Assembly: GCF_001468265.1 (NCBI RefSeq)
Contig: NZ_LNRZ01000004.1
Location: forward strand, 186,001 to 250,000
Length of the DNA: 64,000 nt
Direction of reading: 5' to 3'
Source of the DNA: Sphingopyxis sp. H050
GTDB lineage: Bacteria > Pseudomonadota > Alphaproteobacteria > Sphingomonadales > Sphingomonadaceae
The notes under the pieces were generated by a model. It was given only the letters and a program-made list of their open reading frames with translations. It had not been told where the DNA came from and searched no databases. This document shows, piece by piece, positions 43,734-53,701 of the stretch. The number at the start of each line of letters is the position of its first letter. Position 1 is the first letter of the stretch. The translations under genes and the position numbers were made by a program.

Positions 43734-44686
43734 GCGGGTTGCCCCAATTCTTGTTCGCCGGCCTTGGTTTGGTGCACCAGCCCGACGAAAATATCCTCCA
43801 GCGAGCTTTGCCGGGTGTTGAGATCCTTGAATGCGATCCCGATGTCGCTCATCCGCCGCAGCAGCGATGGGACGCCCGTCGCTTCGGCCTGGCTGTCGAA
43901 TTCATAGACGAGCTCGTGGCCCTCGTCTGCCAGCTGAAGATTCCACTGCGCCAGTTCCGCGGGCACCACCTCCAGCGGCTCGGCGAGGTTCAGCGTCAGC
44001 GTCTTGCGCCCCAGCTTCTTGATCAGCTCGTCCTTCTCCTCGACCAGGATCAGCTTGCCCTTGCTGATCACGCCAACGCGGTCGGCCATTTCCTCGGCCT
44101 CCTCGATATAGTGGGTGGTCAGGATGATCGTGACCCCGCGCTCGCGCAGGCCGCGGACCATGTTCCACATGTCGCGGCGCAGCTCGACATCGACGCCCGC
44201 GGTCGGCTCGTCGAGGAAGAGAATCTCGGGCTCGTGGCTGAGCGCCTTCGCGATCATCACGCGGCGCTTCATACCGCCCGACAGCTCCATGATCTTTGCG
44301 TTACGCTTGTCCCAGAGCGACAGATCCTTGAGCAACTGCTCGATGAAGCGCGGATCCTTGGGCTTGCCGAACAGCCCGCGCGAAAAGGTGACCGTCGTGA
44401 TCACCTTCTCGAACGCGTCGGTATGCAGTTCCTGCGGCACCAGCCCGATCATCGAGCGCGCGGCGCGATAGTCGCGGGCATGGTCGTGGCCGCCGACGGT
44501 CACCGTCCCGGCGCTCGCCGTCACGATGCCGCAGACGATACTGATCATCGTCGTCTTACCCGCGCCATTGGGCCCGAGCAGCGCGAAGATTTCGCCCTTG
44601 TTGATGGTCAGGTCGACGCCCGAAAGCGCTTGATGCCCGCTTTTGTAAGTCTTTCCGAGGCCGGAAATTTCGAGGACTGGAGTCAT
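43730..44686 (-). CDS. ABC transporter ATP-binding protein
   Basis: A 318-residue ATPase of the DrrA/NodI/CcmA type. Walker A is [14 protein letters not shown], the Q-loop LVPQELHTD, the signature [16 protein letters not shown], Walker [16 protein letters not shown], and the H-loop [15 protein letters not shown]. The C-terminal domain of about 90 residues is typical of exporters. I start at [11 protein letters not shown], dropping an unrelated N-terminal extension. It forms a two-gene operon with the permease. Confidence 0.92.
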   Translation of the reverse strand: MTPVLEISGLGKTYKSGHQALSGVDLTINKGEIFALLGPNGAGKTTMISIVCGIVTASAGTVTVGGHDHARDYRAARSMIGLVPQELHTDAFEKVITTVTFSRGLFGKPKDPRFIEQLLKDLSLWDKRNAKIMELSGGMKRRVMIAKALSHEPEILFLDEPTAGVDVELRRDMWNMVRGLRERGVTIILTTHYIEEAEEMADRVGVISKGKLILVEEKDELIKKLGRKTLTLNLAEPLEVVPAELAQWNLQLADEGHELVYEFDSQAEATGVPSLLRRMSDIGIAFKDLNTRQSSLEDIFVGLVHQTKAGEQELGQPA

Positions 44687-44775
44687 GCGCTGCGGTCTAG
44701 CCGAGCGATCCGCCGGGGAGAAGCGCCAAACATCACTTGACCTCCTCCCGGCCATCGGCTTGACCGGGCACCCGT

Positions 44776-44861
44776 GCGGACGTGGCGAAATCGGTAGACG
44801 CAGCAGACTTAAAATCTGCCGGCCTAGTGTCATGCGGGTTCAAGTCCCGCCGTCCGCACCA
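44776..44861 (+). tRNA. tRNA-Leu(UAA)
   Basis: It begins GCGGACGTGGCGAAATCGGT and ends CGTCCGC-A-CCA. The anticodon stem GCAGA/TCTGC encloses CTTAAAA (anticodon TAA). A long variable arm (GGCCTAGTGTCATG) marks it as class II. CCA is encoded. Its last base is immediately followed by the stop codon of the opposite-strand crotonase. Confidence 0.95.
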
Positions 44862-45701
44862 TCATTCCGCCTTGGTGCGATAATCGCCGAACTTGCCGTC
44901 GCGATCGCTGAGCGCCGTCGTCAACCGGCCCTCCCGGACCGATGCGTAAAAGGCGCGCGCGCTGTCGGTCATCGCGCTCATCGCCTGCAGTTCGGTGCCC
45001 GCGCGGATGCCGGCGCGAATGCCCATCGCCTCCATCTGGCGATGCACCGCGCGTTTGTTGATCTGCTGCACGTCGGTCGGCACCATCGCGACGCGCGCCG
45101 CCATGTCGAGCACCGTCGCCTCCAGATCCCCGAGTGGGACCGCGCGGTTGGCAAAGCCATAGTTCGCCGCCTCGATCCCGCTGATCGTGTCGCCGGTCAG
45201 CATCATCTCCATCGCGCGGCGCATGCCGATGAACCAGGGATAGAATTGATTGTCCGGCGGGCTGATCGAGCGCACGACCGGATAGCCGATCATCGCATCC
45301 TCGGCGACATAGAGCAGATCGCAGGCCGCGGCGAGCTCGGTGCCACCGGCGAGGCAATAGCCATGGACCTGCCCGATCACGGGCTTTGCCATGTCCCAGA
45401 TGCGGAAGCAGCCGTCGGTCACATGGCGTGGCCAGTTGCCAATGCCGCCCGCAGTGTACCAAGGCTGCTCTTCACCGACCTCCGACGACAGGTCGTAGCC
45501 AGCGCTGAAACAACTTCCCGCGCCGCGCAGCACGATCACCGATATGTCGGGGTCGCGATCTGCCACCTCCAGCGCCGCGAACAGCTGCGTCCGCAACGCG
45601 TTCGACATGGCGTTGCGCTTGTCCGGCCGATTGAGCGTCAGCCTTGCGACACGCTCTCGGGGCCGATCGACCAGCATGAGCGCGGGTAGCGTAGTGTCCA
45701 T
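44862..45701 (-). CDS. Enoyl-CoA hydratase/isomerase family protein
   Basis: A crotonase-fold enzyme of 279 residues. VARLTLNRPDKRNAMS, GSCFSAGYDLSSE and HGYCLAGGTELAAACDLLY show the CoA-binding and oxyanion-hole segments. The catalytic-loop residues are changed compared with simple hydratases (RSISPPDNQFYPWFIG), so the reaction is unknown. I start at MDTTLPALM because AGGAG lies 9 bp upstream; MAVMDTT is an alternative. Its stop codon abuts the tRNA-Leu 3' end. Confidence 0.82.
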   Translation of the reverse strand: MDTTLPALMLVDRPRERVARLTLNRPDKRNAMSNALRTQLFAALEVADRDPDISVIVLRGAGSCFSAGYDLSSEVGEEQPWYTAGGIGNWPRHVTDGCFRIWDMAKPVIGQVHGYCLAGGTELAAACDLLYVAEDAMIGYPVVRSISPPDNQFYPWFIGMRRAMEMMLTGDTISGIEAANYGFANRAVPLGDLEATVLDMAARVAMVPTDVQQINKRAVHRQMEAMGIRAGIRAGTELQAMSAMTDSARAFYASVREGRLTTALSDRDGKFGDYRTKAE

Positions 45702-45822
45702 GACCGCCATCTCCTCTCCCGCCGTGGCTAAAGCAAAAGCCGCCCGGCGCGCCACTATCCAAAGCGCCCGCGGCGGATAAGGCATGGCCATGCCCGCGCC
45801 GCCGTCCTAAGGGTGCTTCGCA

Positions 45823-47316
45823 ATGCCGCCCGTTCGCGCCTTCGCAGCCTTCACCTTCACCGCCACCCTTGCGCTCGCGCTGACCGGCTGCGGCCTGTTC
45901 AGCGTGCGCGGCCCGGTGAAGATCGCCGCGGTCGGTCCACTCAACGCAGCCGCGACCCCGCTTTCGGGCGAGCTTTCGGCCGCCAACGCCGCGCTGCTCG
46001 ATACGACATCGCAGGGTCTCGTCAGCTTCGACGGCGAAGGCCAAATCGAACCGGGGCTCGCCGAGCGCTGGACGGTCACCGCCGACGGGCGCAGCTATAT
46101 CTTCCGCCTGCGCGAGGCAAAGTGGACGAACGGCCGCAAGGTCACGGCGAACGATGTCGCCGCGGTGCTGCGCACCTATCTGGCGCCGGCGAGCCGCCAT
46201 ATACTCCGCGACGATTTTCCCGAGGTCGAGACGATCAAGGCGATGACCGACAGCGTCATCGAGATCCGCCTGTCCGTGCCGCAGCCGGGAATGCTCGAAT
46301 TGCTCGCACAGCCATCGATGGCGGTCGTCAACAAGGGGATGCGCTGGGGCCCGATGCGCGCCAAGAAGATCGGCCGGGCGATGTTGTTGTCCCCCGTTCC
46401 CGACCCGCTTGCAGAGGATCAGGAGGCGGCCGAGGCGGCAGCGGCCGACCCTGCCGCCTCGGTCGAACTGGTAGGCACGTCCCCCCAAGGGGCCCTCGCC
46501 CGGTTCAAGAATGGCTATGCTGACGGCGTGATCGGCGGGCGCTTTTCCACCCTGCCCTATTTCGCGGCATCGAACATCGGCCGCCCGCTGCTGGTCGTCG
46601 ATCCGGCGCCGGGGCTGTTCGGCCTGTCCTTCACCCACGCAGACGGCTTTCTCGCCACCGACATCAATCGCGATGCGTTGTCGCGCGCGATCCGCCGGGA
46701 GCGGCTGGTCGATGCGTTCGGCCTCACCGAGTGGCAGCCGCAGGTTGCGCTGCGCCCGACCGTCTATCGCCGCGATGCCGGCCCTCAGCCGCTGCTCCCC
46801 CCGTGGGCCGACTATGACGACGATTCGCGCCTGGTGCAGGCGAAGCGCGTCGTCGATGCGTGGCGCGCGGCGGGGCGCGAGATCGGGCCGCTGCGCATCG
46901 CGGTTCCGGACTCGCCCGGCGGCCGGATCCTGTTCGCCTACGTCGCTGCCGATTTCGCGCGGCTGGGGATCGAAAGCCGGCGCGTGAACATGGGCTCAAC
47001 AGCCGACCTTCGCCTGATCGACGAGGTCGCGCCGAACGACGATCCGCTGTGGGCGCTTCGCCGCCTGTCGTGCCAGCGCGACACGCTGTGCAACCGCGAA
47101 GCGCAGGAATTGATCGAGCGGACGATGATGAATATCGACCTCGGCCAGCGCCTTGTCCAAGTGGGCGAGACCGAGGCGGTCCTCGCGCGCTACACGCCGT
47201 TCATCTCCTTGGCATCGCCGCTCCGCTGGTCCGTGGCCTCGCAGCGGCTGACGGGACTGCGCCCGAACGCCCGGGCGGCCCACCCATTGAATCGCCTGAT
47301 CGCTTTACCTAAGTAA
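45823..47316 (+). CDS. Peptide-type ABC transporter substrate-binding lipoprotein (SBP family 5)
   Basis: A 497-residue lipoprotein. The signal peptide ends in the lipobox LTGC (Cys near residue 22), so the mature protein is membrane-anchored in the periplasm. The SBP_bac_5 fold is seen in QGLVSFDGEGQIEPGLAERWTVTADGRSYIFRLREAKWTNGRKVTANDV (given in pieces) and later in DSPGGRILFAYVAADFARLGIESRRV. It probably binds peptides or similar solutes. No permease or ATPase genes adjoin it, so it may work with distant ones or act alone. Confidence 0.85.
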   Translation: MPPVRAFAAFTFTATLALALTGCGLFSVRGPVKIAAVGPLNAAATPLSGELSAANAALLDTTSQGLVSFDGEGQIEPGLAERWTVTADGRSYIFRLREAKWTNGRKVTANDVAAVLRTYLAPASRHILRDDFPEVETIKAMTDSVIEIRLSVPQPGMLELLAQPSMAVVNKGMRWGPMRAKKIGRAMLLSPVPDPLAEDQEAAEAAAADPAASVELVGTSPQGALARFKNGYADGVIGGRFSTLPYFAASNIGRPLLVVDPAPGLFGLSFTHADGFLATDINRDALSRAIRRERLVDAFGLTEWQPQVALRPTVYRRDAGPQPLLPPWADYDDDSRLVQAKRVVDAWRAAGREIGPLRIAVPDSPGGRILFAYVAADFARLGIESRRVNMGSTADLRLIDEVAPNDDPLWALRRLSCQRDTLCNREAQELIERTMMNIDLGQRLVQVGETEAVLARYTPFISLASPLRWSVASQRLTGLRPNARAAHPLNRLIALPK

Positions 47317-47356
47317 TACAGTGGCGCCGATTATGGTGCCGCTTGAAAGGACCCCG

Positions 47357-47779
47357 ATGGCCCCTTCGTCCCCGAATCCCGATGCGATCTTCGAAGCCCT
47401 GATTCCGAACCCCCGCGATCCCGCGGCGCTCCGCAAGCGCGTCGAGACGCTGGAGCTGCTGCTCGAACGCAGTTTCGTCATTCCCGGCATCAACCGCCCG
47501 ATCGGTCTCGATGCCATTGTGGGGCTGGTGCCGGTGGTCGGCGACGTGATCACCGCGACGATGGGCGCCTATATCATCTGGGAGGCGCGCAATCTGGGCA
47601 TGTCGAAATGGCACATCTGGCGCATGGTCGGAAATCTTGGCGTCGATACCGCGCTGGGCGCAATCCCGCTCGTCGGCGACGCGTTCGACTTCCTGTTCCG
47701 ATCGAACACGCGCAATCTGAAGATCATCAAAAAGCACCTCGACAAGCATCATCCGGGGACGATCATCATCGAGCAATAG
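47357..47779 (+). CDS. DUF4112 membrane protein
   Basis: A 140-residue protein of the DUF4112 family. The conserved core IGLDAIVGLVPVVGDVITATMG and VDTALGAIPLVGDAFDFLFRSN places two hydrophobic hairpins in the inner membrane, followed by a short basic tail. It starts at MAPSSPNPD with AAAGGA upstream. Function unknown; DUF4112 genes are usually single, as here. Confidence 0.85.
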   Translation: MAPSSPNPDAIFEALIPNPRDPAALRKRVETLELLLERSFVIPGINRPIGLDAIVGLVPVVGDVITATMGAYIIWEARNLGMSKWHIWRMVGNLGVDTALGAIPLVGDAFDFLFRSNTRNLKIIKKHLDKHHPGTIIIEQ

Positions 47780-47852
47780 GGCCGCCGCCCCCTTCCCTTG
47801 CGGTGTCTGATGGTGCTAGCACAGCGCCTCCACACCCCAGGGAGATGTCCGA

Positions 47853-49964
47853 ATGATCCGCGCCAGCCTTGCCGCGTTAGCCCTTACCTGTTCGATCGCC
47901 GCCGTTGCGGCGGCCGCACAGGACGCCAAGGACCCGTACCTCTGGCTCGAAGATATCGAAGGCGGGAAGGCGCTCGAATGGGTCAAAACGGAAAATGCCG
48001 CGACCGACAAACTGATCGTCGGCCGCCCCGGTTTCGAGCGCGACCGCCAGCGCGCCAAGGCGATCCTCGACGACGACCGCCAGATCGCCGAGCCCGGCGA
48101 AGTGATGGGCGATATCATCACCAACCTGTGGCGCGATGCGAAAAACCCGCGCGGCGTATGGCGGCAGAGCCCGCTCGACGCCTATCTGGCAGGCAAGCCC
48201 GAATGGACGGTGCTGATCGACGTCGACGCGCTGGGCAAGGCGGAGAAGCAGAGCTGGGTATGGCACGGCGCCGATTGCCTCGCGCCCGAATACAAGCGCT
48301 GCCTCGTCTCGCTGAGCCCCGGTGGCACCGATGCCGACATCGTTCGCGAATGGGACCGCACGACGAAGAGCTTCGTCGATGGCGGTTTCACTTTGCCGCA
48401 GGCGAAGAGCAGCGTCACATGGGAAAATGCCGACACGCTGCTGGTCGCAACGGACTATGGCAAGGACAGCATGACCGCATCGGGCTATCCGCGCATCGTC
48501 AAGCGCTGGAAGCGCGGCACGCCGCTGACTTCCGCCGAGACGGTCGCCGAGGGTGAGCCTGAAGATGTCGGAATGAACGTTTTCGCGCTGGTTGACGGCG
48601 ACAAGCGCTGGCCGATGATCAGCCGCGGCAAGACTTTCTACACTACCGACTATCTGCTGCCGAACAGTGATGCGTCGCGCTACATCTCGACGACCATCCC
48701 CGATACCGCCAGCGTTCGCGACGTCATCGACGGACAGGCGATCATCTTCCTCAACAAGGAATGGGCCGGCGTCCCCGCGGGCTCGCTCGTGTCGCTGTCG
48801 CTCGCCGATATGTCCGCCGCCCGCCAAGTGCCGATCGTCACGGCGATGACGCCGACGCAGGCGCAGGCGATCGAGAATGTCGCCGCCACCGAGAATATCC
48901 TGTGGGTGAAGGCACTCGACGATGTCGAGGGCAAGCTGTTCGCGCTGCGCCGCGATGCCAAGAGCGGCAAGTGGAGCCAGAAAGAAGTGCCGCTCGCCGA
49001 CAATGCCACGGTCACCATCGCAGGCACGATCGGCAAGCGCGATGCCATCTTTGTGACCGCCGAAACGATGCTGATGCCGCCGACGCTCTATGCGGTGTCC
49101 GAGCGGAAGGCGCCGCAGACCGTCCAGAGCCTGCCCGCCACCTTTGATGCCAAAGACATGAGCGTCGAGAAGCGTTTCGCGACATCCAAGGACGGAACCA
49201 AAGTCCCTTATTTCCTCGTCCGCAAGAAGGGCGCGACCGGCCCCGTCCCCGCGCTCGTCCACGCTTATGGCGGGTTTCGCTCGGCACAGACGCCGGGCTA
49301 TCTGACCGGCCAACCCTATCGCGCCGGACCGCTCGGCCTGTTCTGGGTCGAGGACGGCAACGCCTATGTTCTCGCCAATATTCGCGGCGGCGGCGAATAT
49401 GGACCAGCCTGGCATCAGGCGGCGCTGCGCGAGAAACGCCAAAACAGCTTCGACGACCTGCACGCCGTCGCCGAGGATTTGGTGAAAACCGGCGTCAGCG
49501 CGAAAGGCAAGATCGCGATCTCCGGCCGCTCGAACGGCGGCGTCCTTGTCGGTGCTGCGATGACGCAGCGGCCGGACCTCTATGGCGCGGTCATCTCAGG
49601 TTCGCCGATCAAGGATATGTGGCGCTATGACAAGATGCTCGCCGGCGCGTCATGGGTCGCCGAATATGGCGATCCCGACGTGCCCGAGGACTGGGCCTTC
49701 CTGTCGAAATACTCGCCCTACCAGAATGTGAAGAAAGGCGTGAAATATCCGCCGATTTTCCTCTATCTCTCGACCAAGGACGACCGTGTCCACCCCGGCC
49801 ACGCCCGCAAATATGCGGCGCGGCTGCAGGAATATGGCAACGACGTCTATTATCACGAATATCTGGAGGGCGGCCATTCGGTCGGCGCCGATCATGCCGA
49901 AGACGCGGTGCGCGCGGCGATGCTGCACGCCTTCCTGCTGCGCGAACTCGTCGAGAAGAAATAG
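47853..49964 (+). CDS. Secreted prolyl oligopeptidase family serine peptidase (S9A)
   Basis: A 703-residue periplasmic peptidase. The signal peptide (MIRASLAALALTCSIAAVAAAA) is followed by the family's DPYLWLEDIEGGKALEWV opening, a beta-propeller (about residues 80-420) and an alpha/beta-hydrolase domain. The catalytic Ser is S560 in SGRSNGGVLVG, the Asp lies in TKDDRVHPGH near 644 and the His in GGHSVGAD near 681. It cuts short peptides, often after Pro. It fits the peptide-utilisation genes to its right. Confidence 0.92.
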   Translation: MIRASLAALALTCSIAAVAAAAQDAKDPYLWLEDIEGGKALEWVKTENAATDKLIVGRPGFERDRQRAKAILDDDRQIAEPGEVMGDIITNLWRDAKNPRGVWRQSPLDAYLAGKPEWTVLIDVDALGKAEKQSWVWHGADCLAPEYKRCLVSLSPGGTDADIVREWDRTTKSFVDGGFTLPQAKSSVTWENADTLLVATDYGKDSMTASGYPRIVKRWKRGTPLTSAETVAEGEPEDVGMNVFALVDGDKRWPMISRGKTFYTTDYLLPNSDASRYISTTIPDTASVRDVIDGQAIIFLNKEWAGVPAGSLVSLSLADMSAARQVPIVTAMTPTQAQAIENVAATENILWVKALDDVEGKLFALRRDAKSGKWSQKEVPLADNATVTIAGTIGKRDAIFVTAETMLMPPTLYAVSERKAPQTVQSLPATFDAKDMSVEKRFATSKDGTKVPYFLVRKKGATGPVPALVHAYGGFRSAQTPGYLTGQPYRAGPLGLFWVEDGNAYVLANIRGGGEYGPAWHQAALREKRQNSFDDLHAVAEDLVKTGVSAKGKIAISGRSNGGVLVGAAMTQRPDLYGAVISGSPIKDMWRYDKMLAGASWVAEYGDPDVPEDWAFLSKYSPYQNVKKGVKYPPIFLYLSTKDDRVHPGHARKYAARLQEYGNDVYYHEYLEGGHSVGADHAEDAVRAAMLHAFLLRELVEKK

Positions 49965-49993
49965 CGGCGCGGCGGCCGTACGCTACGGCTGGG

Positions 49994-50119
49994 TCAACCG
50001 AGGCAGCGTCCGGCGAACGCCCAGAACAGCGCTTTCTCCGCAGATTCGCTTTTGAGGTCAGCGCTGCCCTGATGCCCGCTGTCCATGTCGGTGCGCACGC
50101 CCGAGACGAGCTTCGTCAT
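49994..50119 (-). pseudogene. C-terminal relic of an S9-type peptidase
   Basis: Only about 41 residues remain (KLVSGVRTDMDSGHQGSADL and ALFWAFAGRCLG). TDMDSGHQGS matches the His-containing end of S9 peptidases (compare D-GHGG). No start or catalytic Ser is present. It ends at about 50120, where the AraC relic on the other strand begins, indicating a deletion joint. Confidence 0.6.
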
Positions 50120-50123
50120 CCCG

Positions 50124-50286
50124 CCACTCCGCGCGGTGTGGCGCCAGCAGATCCGCCTGATGGAGGCGCTGTCGCTGGTCGCCGCGGGCGCGTCGATCAC
50201 AGGTGACCTATGACGTCGGCTACGACAGCCCCAGCGGCTTCGCGGCGATGTTCCGCCGCGCCTTCGGCGTGCCGCCGAGTATCTGA
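50124..50286 (+). pseudogene. C-terminal relic of an AraC-family regulator
   Basis: Two frames together spell the AraC helix-turn-helix tail: WRQQIRLMEALSLVAAGASIT in the first, then VTYDVGYDSPSGFAAMFRRA and FGVPPS in the second. A 2-nt loss near 50200 changes frame, another indel removes the last residues, and the rest of the gene is missing. The gap 49965-50314 otherwise contains only the peptidase relic. Confidence 0.75.
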
Positions 50287-50314
50287 AACCCTGACCGCTG
50301 CCCCGGCAGCGGCG

Positions 50315-53098
50315 CTAGAAATCGACCCGCGCGCCGACGGTGACGTAGCGGCCGACGACGTCGTACAAAGTGCTGTTTACGGTGATCAGCGGCGGATCGC
50401 GGTCGAACACATTGTTCACGTTGCCGAACAGCACGAAGCGATCGTCTACTTTGAAGCGCACGCCGAGGTCGACATAGGTTCGCGACGAGATTCTGTTGTT
50501 GATCAACGTCGTGCGCGTCCGGTCGAAATTGCCGCCGTCGATATAGCGCGCGCGGATGTCGAAGCCGACATTGGCGTCGTCGTAGGTCGCACTGAGCGTC
50601 CCGCGCCATTTCGGCGTCGCACGCAGCACCGAATCGCCGACATCGCCCGCGGTCTCGACGCGGGTGAGGCCAGTATCGAACACCAGCTTGTCGACATAGG
50701 TCGCCAGCGCGCGGAGCCGGATGCTGCCCCCCGCCGCCAGCCTGGCGACATAAGATGCCTCCATGTCGAGGCCGCTCGTTTCGAAGCTGGCTATGTTCTG
50801 CTGGTTTGCGGCGACCTGAATGACCGTCCCCGTCGAATCGCGGGTAATGCGGTCGCAGGCCGCGGTGCTGCCGCGGAAGCAGGCAAGGGTCAGGCTCGTT
50901 CCGTTCAGCGCGGTGATCGCGCCGCTGATCTTGATCCTGTAATAATCGACCGATGCGCTGAACCCGCGGAGATAGGACGGCGAATAAGTCGCACCGATCG
51001 AGGTCGTGTAGCTCACCTCGGGCACCAGGTCGGGGTTGCCGCCGGTGAAGGTCGTGACCGTTGACGGCGTCGGGTTATAGGCGGCGTTGGCTGCCTTGCG
51101 CGCCACCGGATTGTCCTGGTCGTTGAGCGGACCGATGTTGATCGAGCGGACGGCGAACAATTCGCCGATGCCCGGCGACCGGATATCGCGCGACCGGGTT
51201 GCGCGTAGCAGCAGGTCGTTGAACAGGCGGGCGGTGCCGCCGGCCTTCCACGTCCAGATACCGCCGCTGGTGCTGTAATCCGAATAGCGCGCCGCCCCGC
51301 TCAGGTCGATCTCGACCGCATTTTCAAGCTTGAGCAGCGGCAACAGCACTTCGCCGAAGGCTTCCTTGACGTTGAATCCGCCCGACGTCGGCGTCGAAAA
51401 GACGAGGATCCCGAAGTTGCTGGCGTTCGCGATCGTGAAAGCATCGCGCGACGATATTTGCTCTTCCCAGCGCGCTTCCGCGCCGAGCGCGACGGTCACC
51501 GGCCCGGCCCACAGGGAGAAGAGATCGCCTTGGATTTCGGCGCCCGCCGAATCGAGTTTAGAAGTGCTGAACGCACGCTGGGTTCCGGTGACATAGGCGC
51601 GCGCTTCGGCCGATGCATTCAGGGCGCCGAACGGATTCAAGGGCCGGCAAGCAGGATCGTCATTGGCGGGGTTTGCGTCGGCGTTGATGCCGCAGACGAT
51701 CTGTCCGCCGCTCGACACCGCGTTGATCGCATTGTTGAACTGCCGAACGAGGCGTGAGTTGCTCATCGCCTGGTCGCTTTCGACCTCGCCATGGCTGTAC
51801 CAGGCCTTGTAGCGGAAGCCGTTGCCGAACGTGCCATCGACGCCGATCGCGCCTTCCTTGCTGGTCCGCTCGCCGCGGAATTGCAGTTGCAGAATGTCGT
51901 TGAAATAGCGGCCGAGGGTAAAGCTCGTCTCGCCGGCGGCGGCCAGACGATCACGGACCGCGGTCGACAGATAAGGGTTGGTCGCCTGGATCGTGAGATA
52001 AGGCAGGCCCAGCGCTCCGCCGACCGTATAGTCGCCGAAGAAGGGCGCGTTCGACAGCGAGCGAGCATAGCTGCCCTCGACCCAGAAGGTCGCGTCGCCG
52101 ACCTCATAGCTCAGCCGGGCAAAGGTGCTCAGCCGCTCGAACGGCGAGGAAACGGGGATCGTGTCGTACAGATTGATGCCGTCGGCGCCGCCGACCATTC
52201 GCAGCGGGAAGGCGCCGGCCCCGACGTTCGTACCGCGCGCGAAAGGCCGCAGCGTGCCGTCGGAGTTGAAGGTCTGTCCGGCGAGCACCCCGCTGGTGAT
52301 CAGGCCGCCGAGCGTCACATTGCCGAAATTCACATCGCGGACGAGCTCGGACCCCGTGCCCGAGGGAATGAAATCGGGACTGTTGAGCTGTGGGCGGGTG
52401 CTCCGCTGGATCACGCCGTCGTCTTTTACATATTCGCCGCCGATGATGAAATGGCCGCGCCCGTCGGCGAAGCCGGTGCCGAATTTCGCGTTGAAGCCAT
52501 AGCGGAAGCCATCGCCGCGCGACGAAGTGCCGACATTGCCGCCGATCGACACGCCCTCATAATCCTTGTCGAGCAGGATGTTCACGACGCCGGCGACTGC
52601 CCCCGAGCCCCACGCGGCCGAGGCGCCGCCGGTTACAACCTCAACCCGCTCGACCAGGTTCGTCGGAATGAAATTCAGATTGCCCTCGCCGACGAAACGG
52701 CGGCCGTCGAGCAGCACGAGCGTGCGGTTCGAACCAAGGCCGCGCATGTCGACGGGCGCGGTGCCGGTCGATGTGTTGCCGTTGGATACGGTCGGCGTTG
52801 TCGTCGGGCGTATTTGCGGAAGATCGTTCAGCACCTGCTGGATGTTCGGCCGCGCACCGAGGCGCAAATCCTCTTCGCCGACCACCGTCGTAGGCGTGGG
52901 CTGATCGAAGCCGGCGCGCGCGATGCGCGATCCTGTTACGAGAATCTCCTCATCGCCTGCGATGTCCGTGCCGGACGCAGTTTCTGTATCGGGCGCGGTC
53001 TGGGCCGCGGCCGGCACCGCGAGCAATAATCCAGCGGCCAAGGCGGCAATGCTGCTGCCGCGCGCGATCCGATCGAGTTTCCCGCTATCCTGACGCAT
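50315..53098 (-). CDS. TonB-dependent outer-membrane receptor
   Basis: A 927-residue outer-membrane protein. The signal peptide (SSIAALAAGLLLAVPAAAQ) is followed by a TonB-box-like DEEILVTGSRI, a plug domain (about residues 65-180, with VDMRGLGSNRTLVLLDGRRF and VEVVTGGASAAWGSGAVAGVVNI), and a 22-strand barrel ending in ...GARVDF with terminal Phe. The QxTPTTVVG and LNDLPQ patterns fit the sphingomonad oligopeptide/carbohydrate-type receptors rather than siderophore ones. It is divergent from the M19 gene cluster and is likely the uptake gate for its substrate (inference). Confidence 0.93.
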   Translation of the reverse strand: MRQDSGKLDRIARGSSIAALAAGLLLAVPAAAQTAPDTETASGTDIAGDEEILVTGSRIARAGFDQPTPTTVVGEEDLRLGARPNIQQVLNDLPQIRPTTTPTVSNGNTSTGTAPVDMRGLGSNRTLVLLDGRRFVGEGNLNFIPTNLVERVEVVTGGASAAWGSGAVAGVVNILLDKDYEGVSIGGNVGTSSRGDGFRYGFNAKFGTGFADGRGHFIIGGEYVKDDGVIQRSTRPQLNSPDFIPSGTGSELVRDVNFGNVTLGGLITSGVLAGQTFNSDGTLRPFARGTNVGAGAFPLRMVGGADGINLYDTIPVSSPFERLSTFARLSYEVGDATFWVEGSYARSLSNAPFFGDYTVGGALGLPYLTIQATNPYLSTAVRDRLAAAGETSFTLGRYFNDILQLQFRGERTSKEGAIGVDGTFGNGFRYKAWYSHGEVESDQAMSNSRLVRQFNNAINAVSSGGQIVCGINADANPANDDPACRPLNPFGALNASAEARAYVTGTQRAFSTSKLDSAGAEIQGDLFSLWAGPVTVALGAEARWEEQISSRDAFTIANASNFGILVFSTPTSGGFNVKEAFGEVLLPLLKLENAVEIDLSGAARYSDYSTSGGIWTWKAGGTARLFNDLLLRATRSRDIRSPGIGELFAVRSINIGPLNDQDNPVARKAANAAYNPTPSTVTTFTGGNPDLVPEVSYTTSIGATYSPSYLRGFSASVDYYRIKISGAITALNGTSLTLACFRGSTAACDRITRDSTGTVIQVAANQQNIASFETSGLDMEASYVARLAAGGSIRLRALATYVDKLVFDTGLTRVETAGDVGDSVLRATPKWRGTLSATYDDANVGFDIRARYIDGGNFDRTRTTLINNRISSRTYVDLGVRFKVDDRFVLFGNVNNVFDRDPPLITVNSTLYDVVGRYVTVGARVDF

Positions 53099-53265
53099 AT
53101 CTTTGCCCCCTTTTGTGCTGCGCCGCTCGATGGCGGCCTTTTTGCTTCCTCATCCATCAAGCTGCCATAATGTCCTGTTTCGGACAATATATTTCTTTTA
53201 AGAGAAATTTGACCCGTAATTGACATCGGGTATGGGTTCAGGTCTGTTGCGTCAGGGGTCGAATC

Positions 53266-53619
53266 GGTCCCGGAGCCTGGGAAGACGACTTTGCCGATTT
53301 TGCGCTTTTGCTCGCCACCGACTGGATCATCGGAGACACGATTTTCCGCGCGCGCTATCGCGATGGCTTCGACAAGTCCGCGATGATGCGCCCAGGCGAC
53401 GTGTACATGATCAAGCCATCGCCGATCGCTGCGAGCATCCGCTTCGGCGCCGGCCATCGCATCCGCATCGAGGTCACGTCGTCGAACTTTCCGAAATTCG
53501 TCCGCAACCTCAACACCGGCGGCCCGAACGAGCGCGAAAGCAAGGGCGTCGTCGCGACCAACATGATCCATCACGCGCCGGGGCAGCTCTCCTATGTCGA
53601 GCTGCCGATGGTGCGGTAA
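53266..53619 (+). pseudogene. C-terminal relic of a CocE/NonD-type hydrolase
   Basis: The readable sequence WEDDFADFALLLATDWIIGD through SNFPKFVRNLNTGGPNERES to LSYVELPMVR corresponds to the beta-rich C-terminal domain of CocE/NonD X-Pro acyl-peptidases and esterases. The catalytic N-terminal part (about 450 residues) is missing and no start codon of suitable type exists. The 603-bp gap 53099-53701 otherwise holds the receptor promoter region and nothing else recognised. Confidence 0.75.
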
Positions 53620-53701
53620 AGGCCGTCAGCGCCAGGGACTCGAAACTACGGATTGACCACGCCCTACTGGGATAATAATGTCCTGATTAGAAAATTATTG
53701 G

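Noticed and set aside
47877-49463. Minus-strand frame of 528 residues
   Set aside because: Antisense to the prolyl oligopeptidase gene, no motifs.
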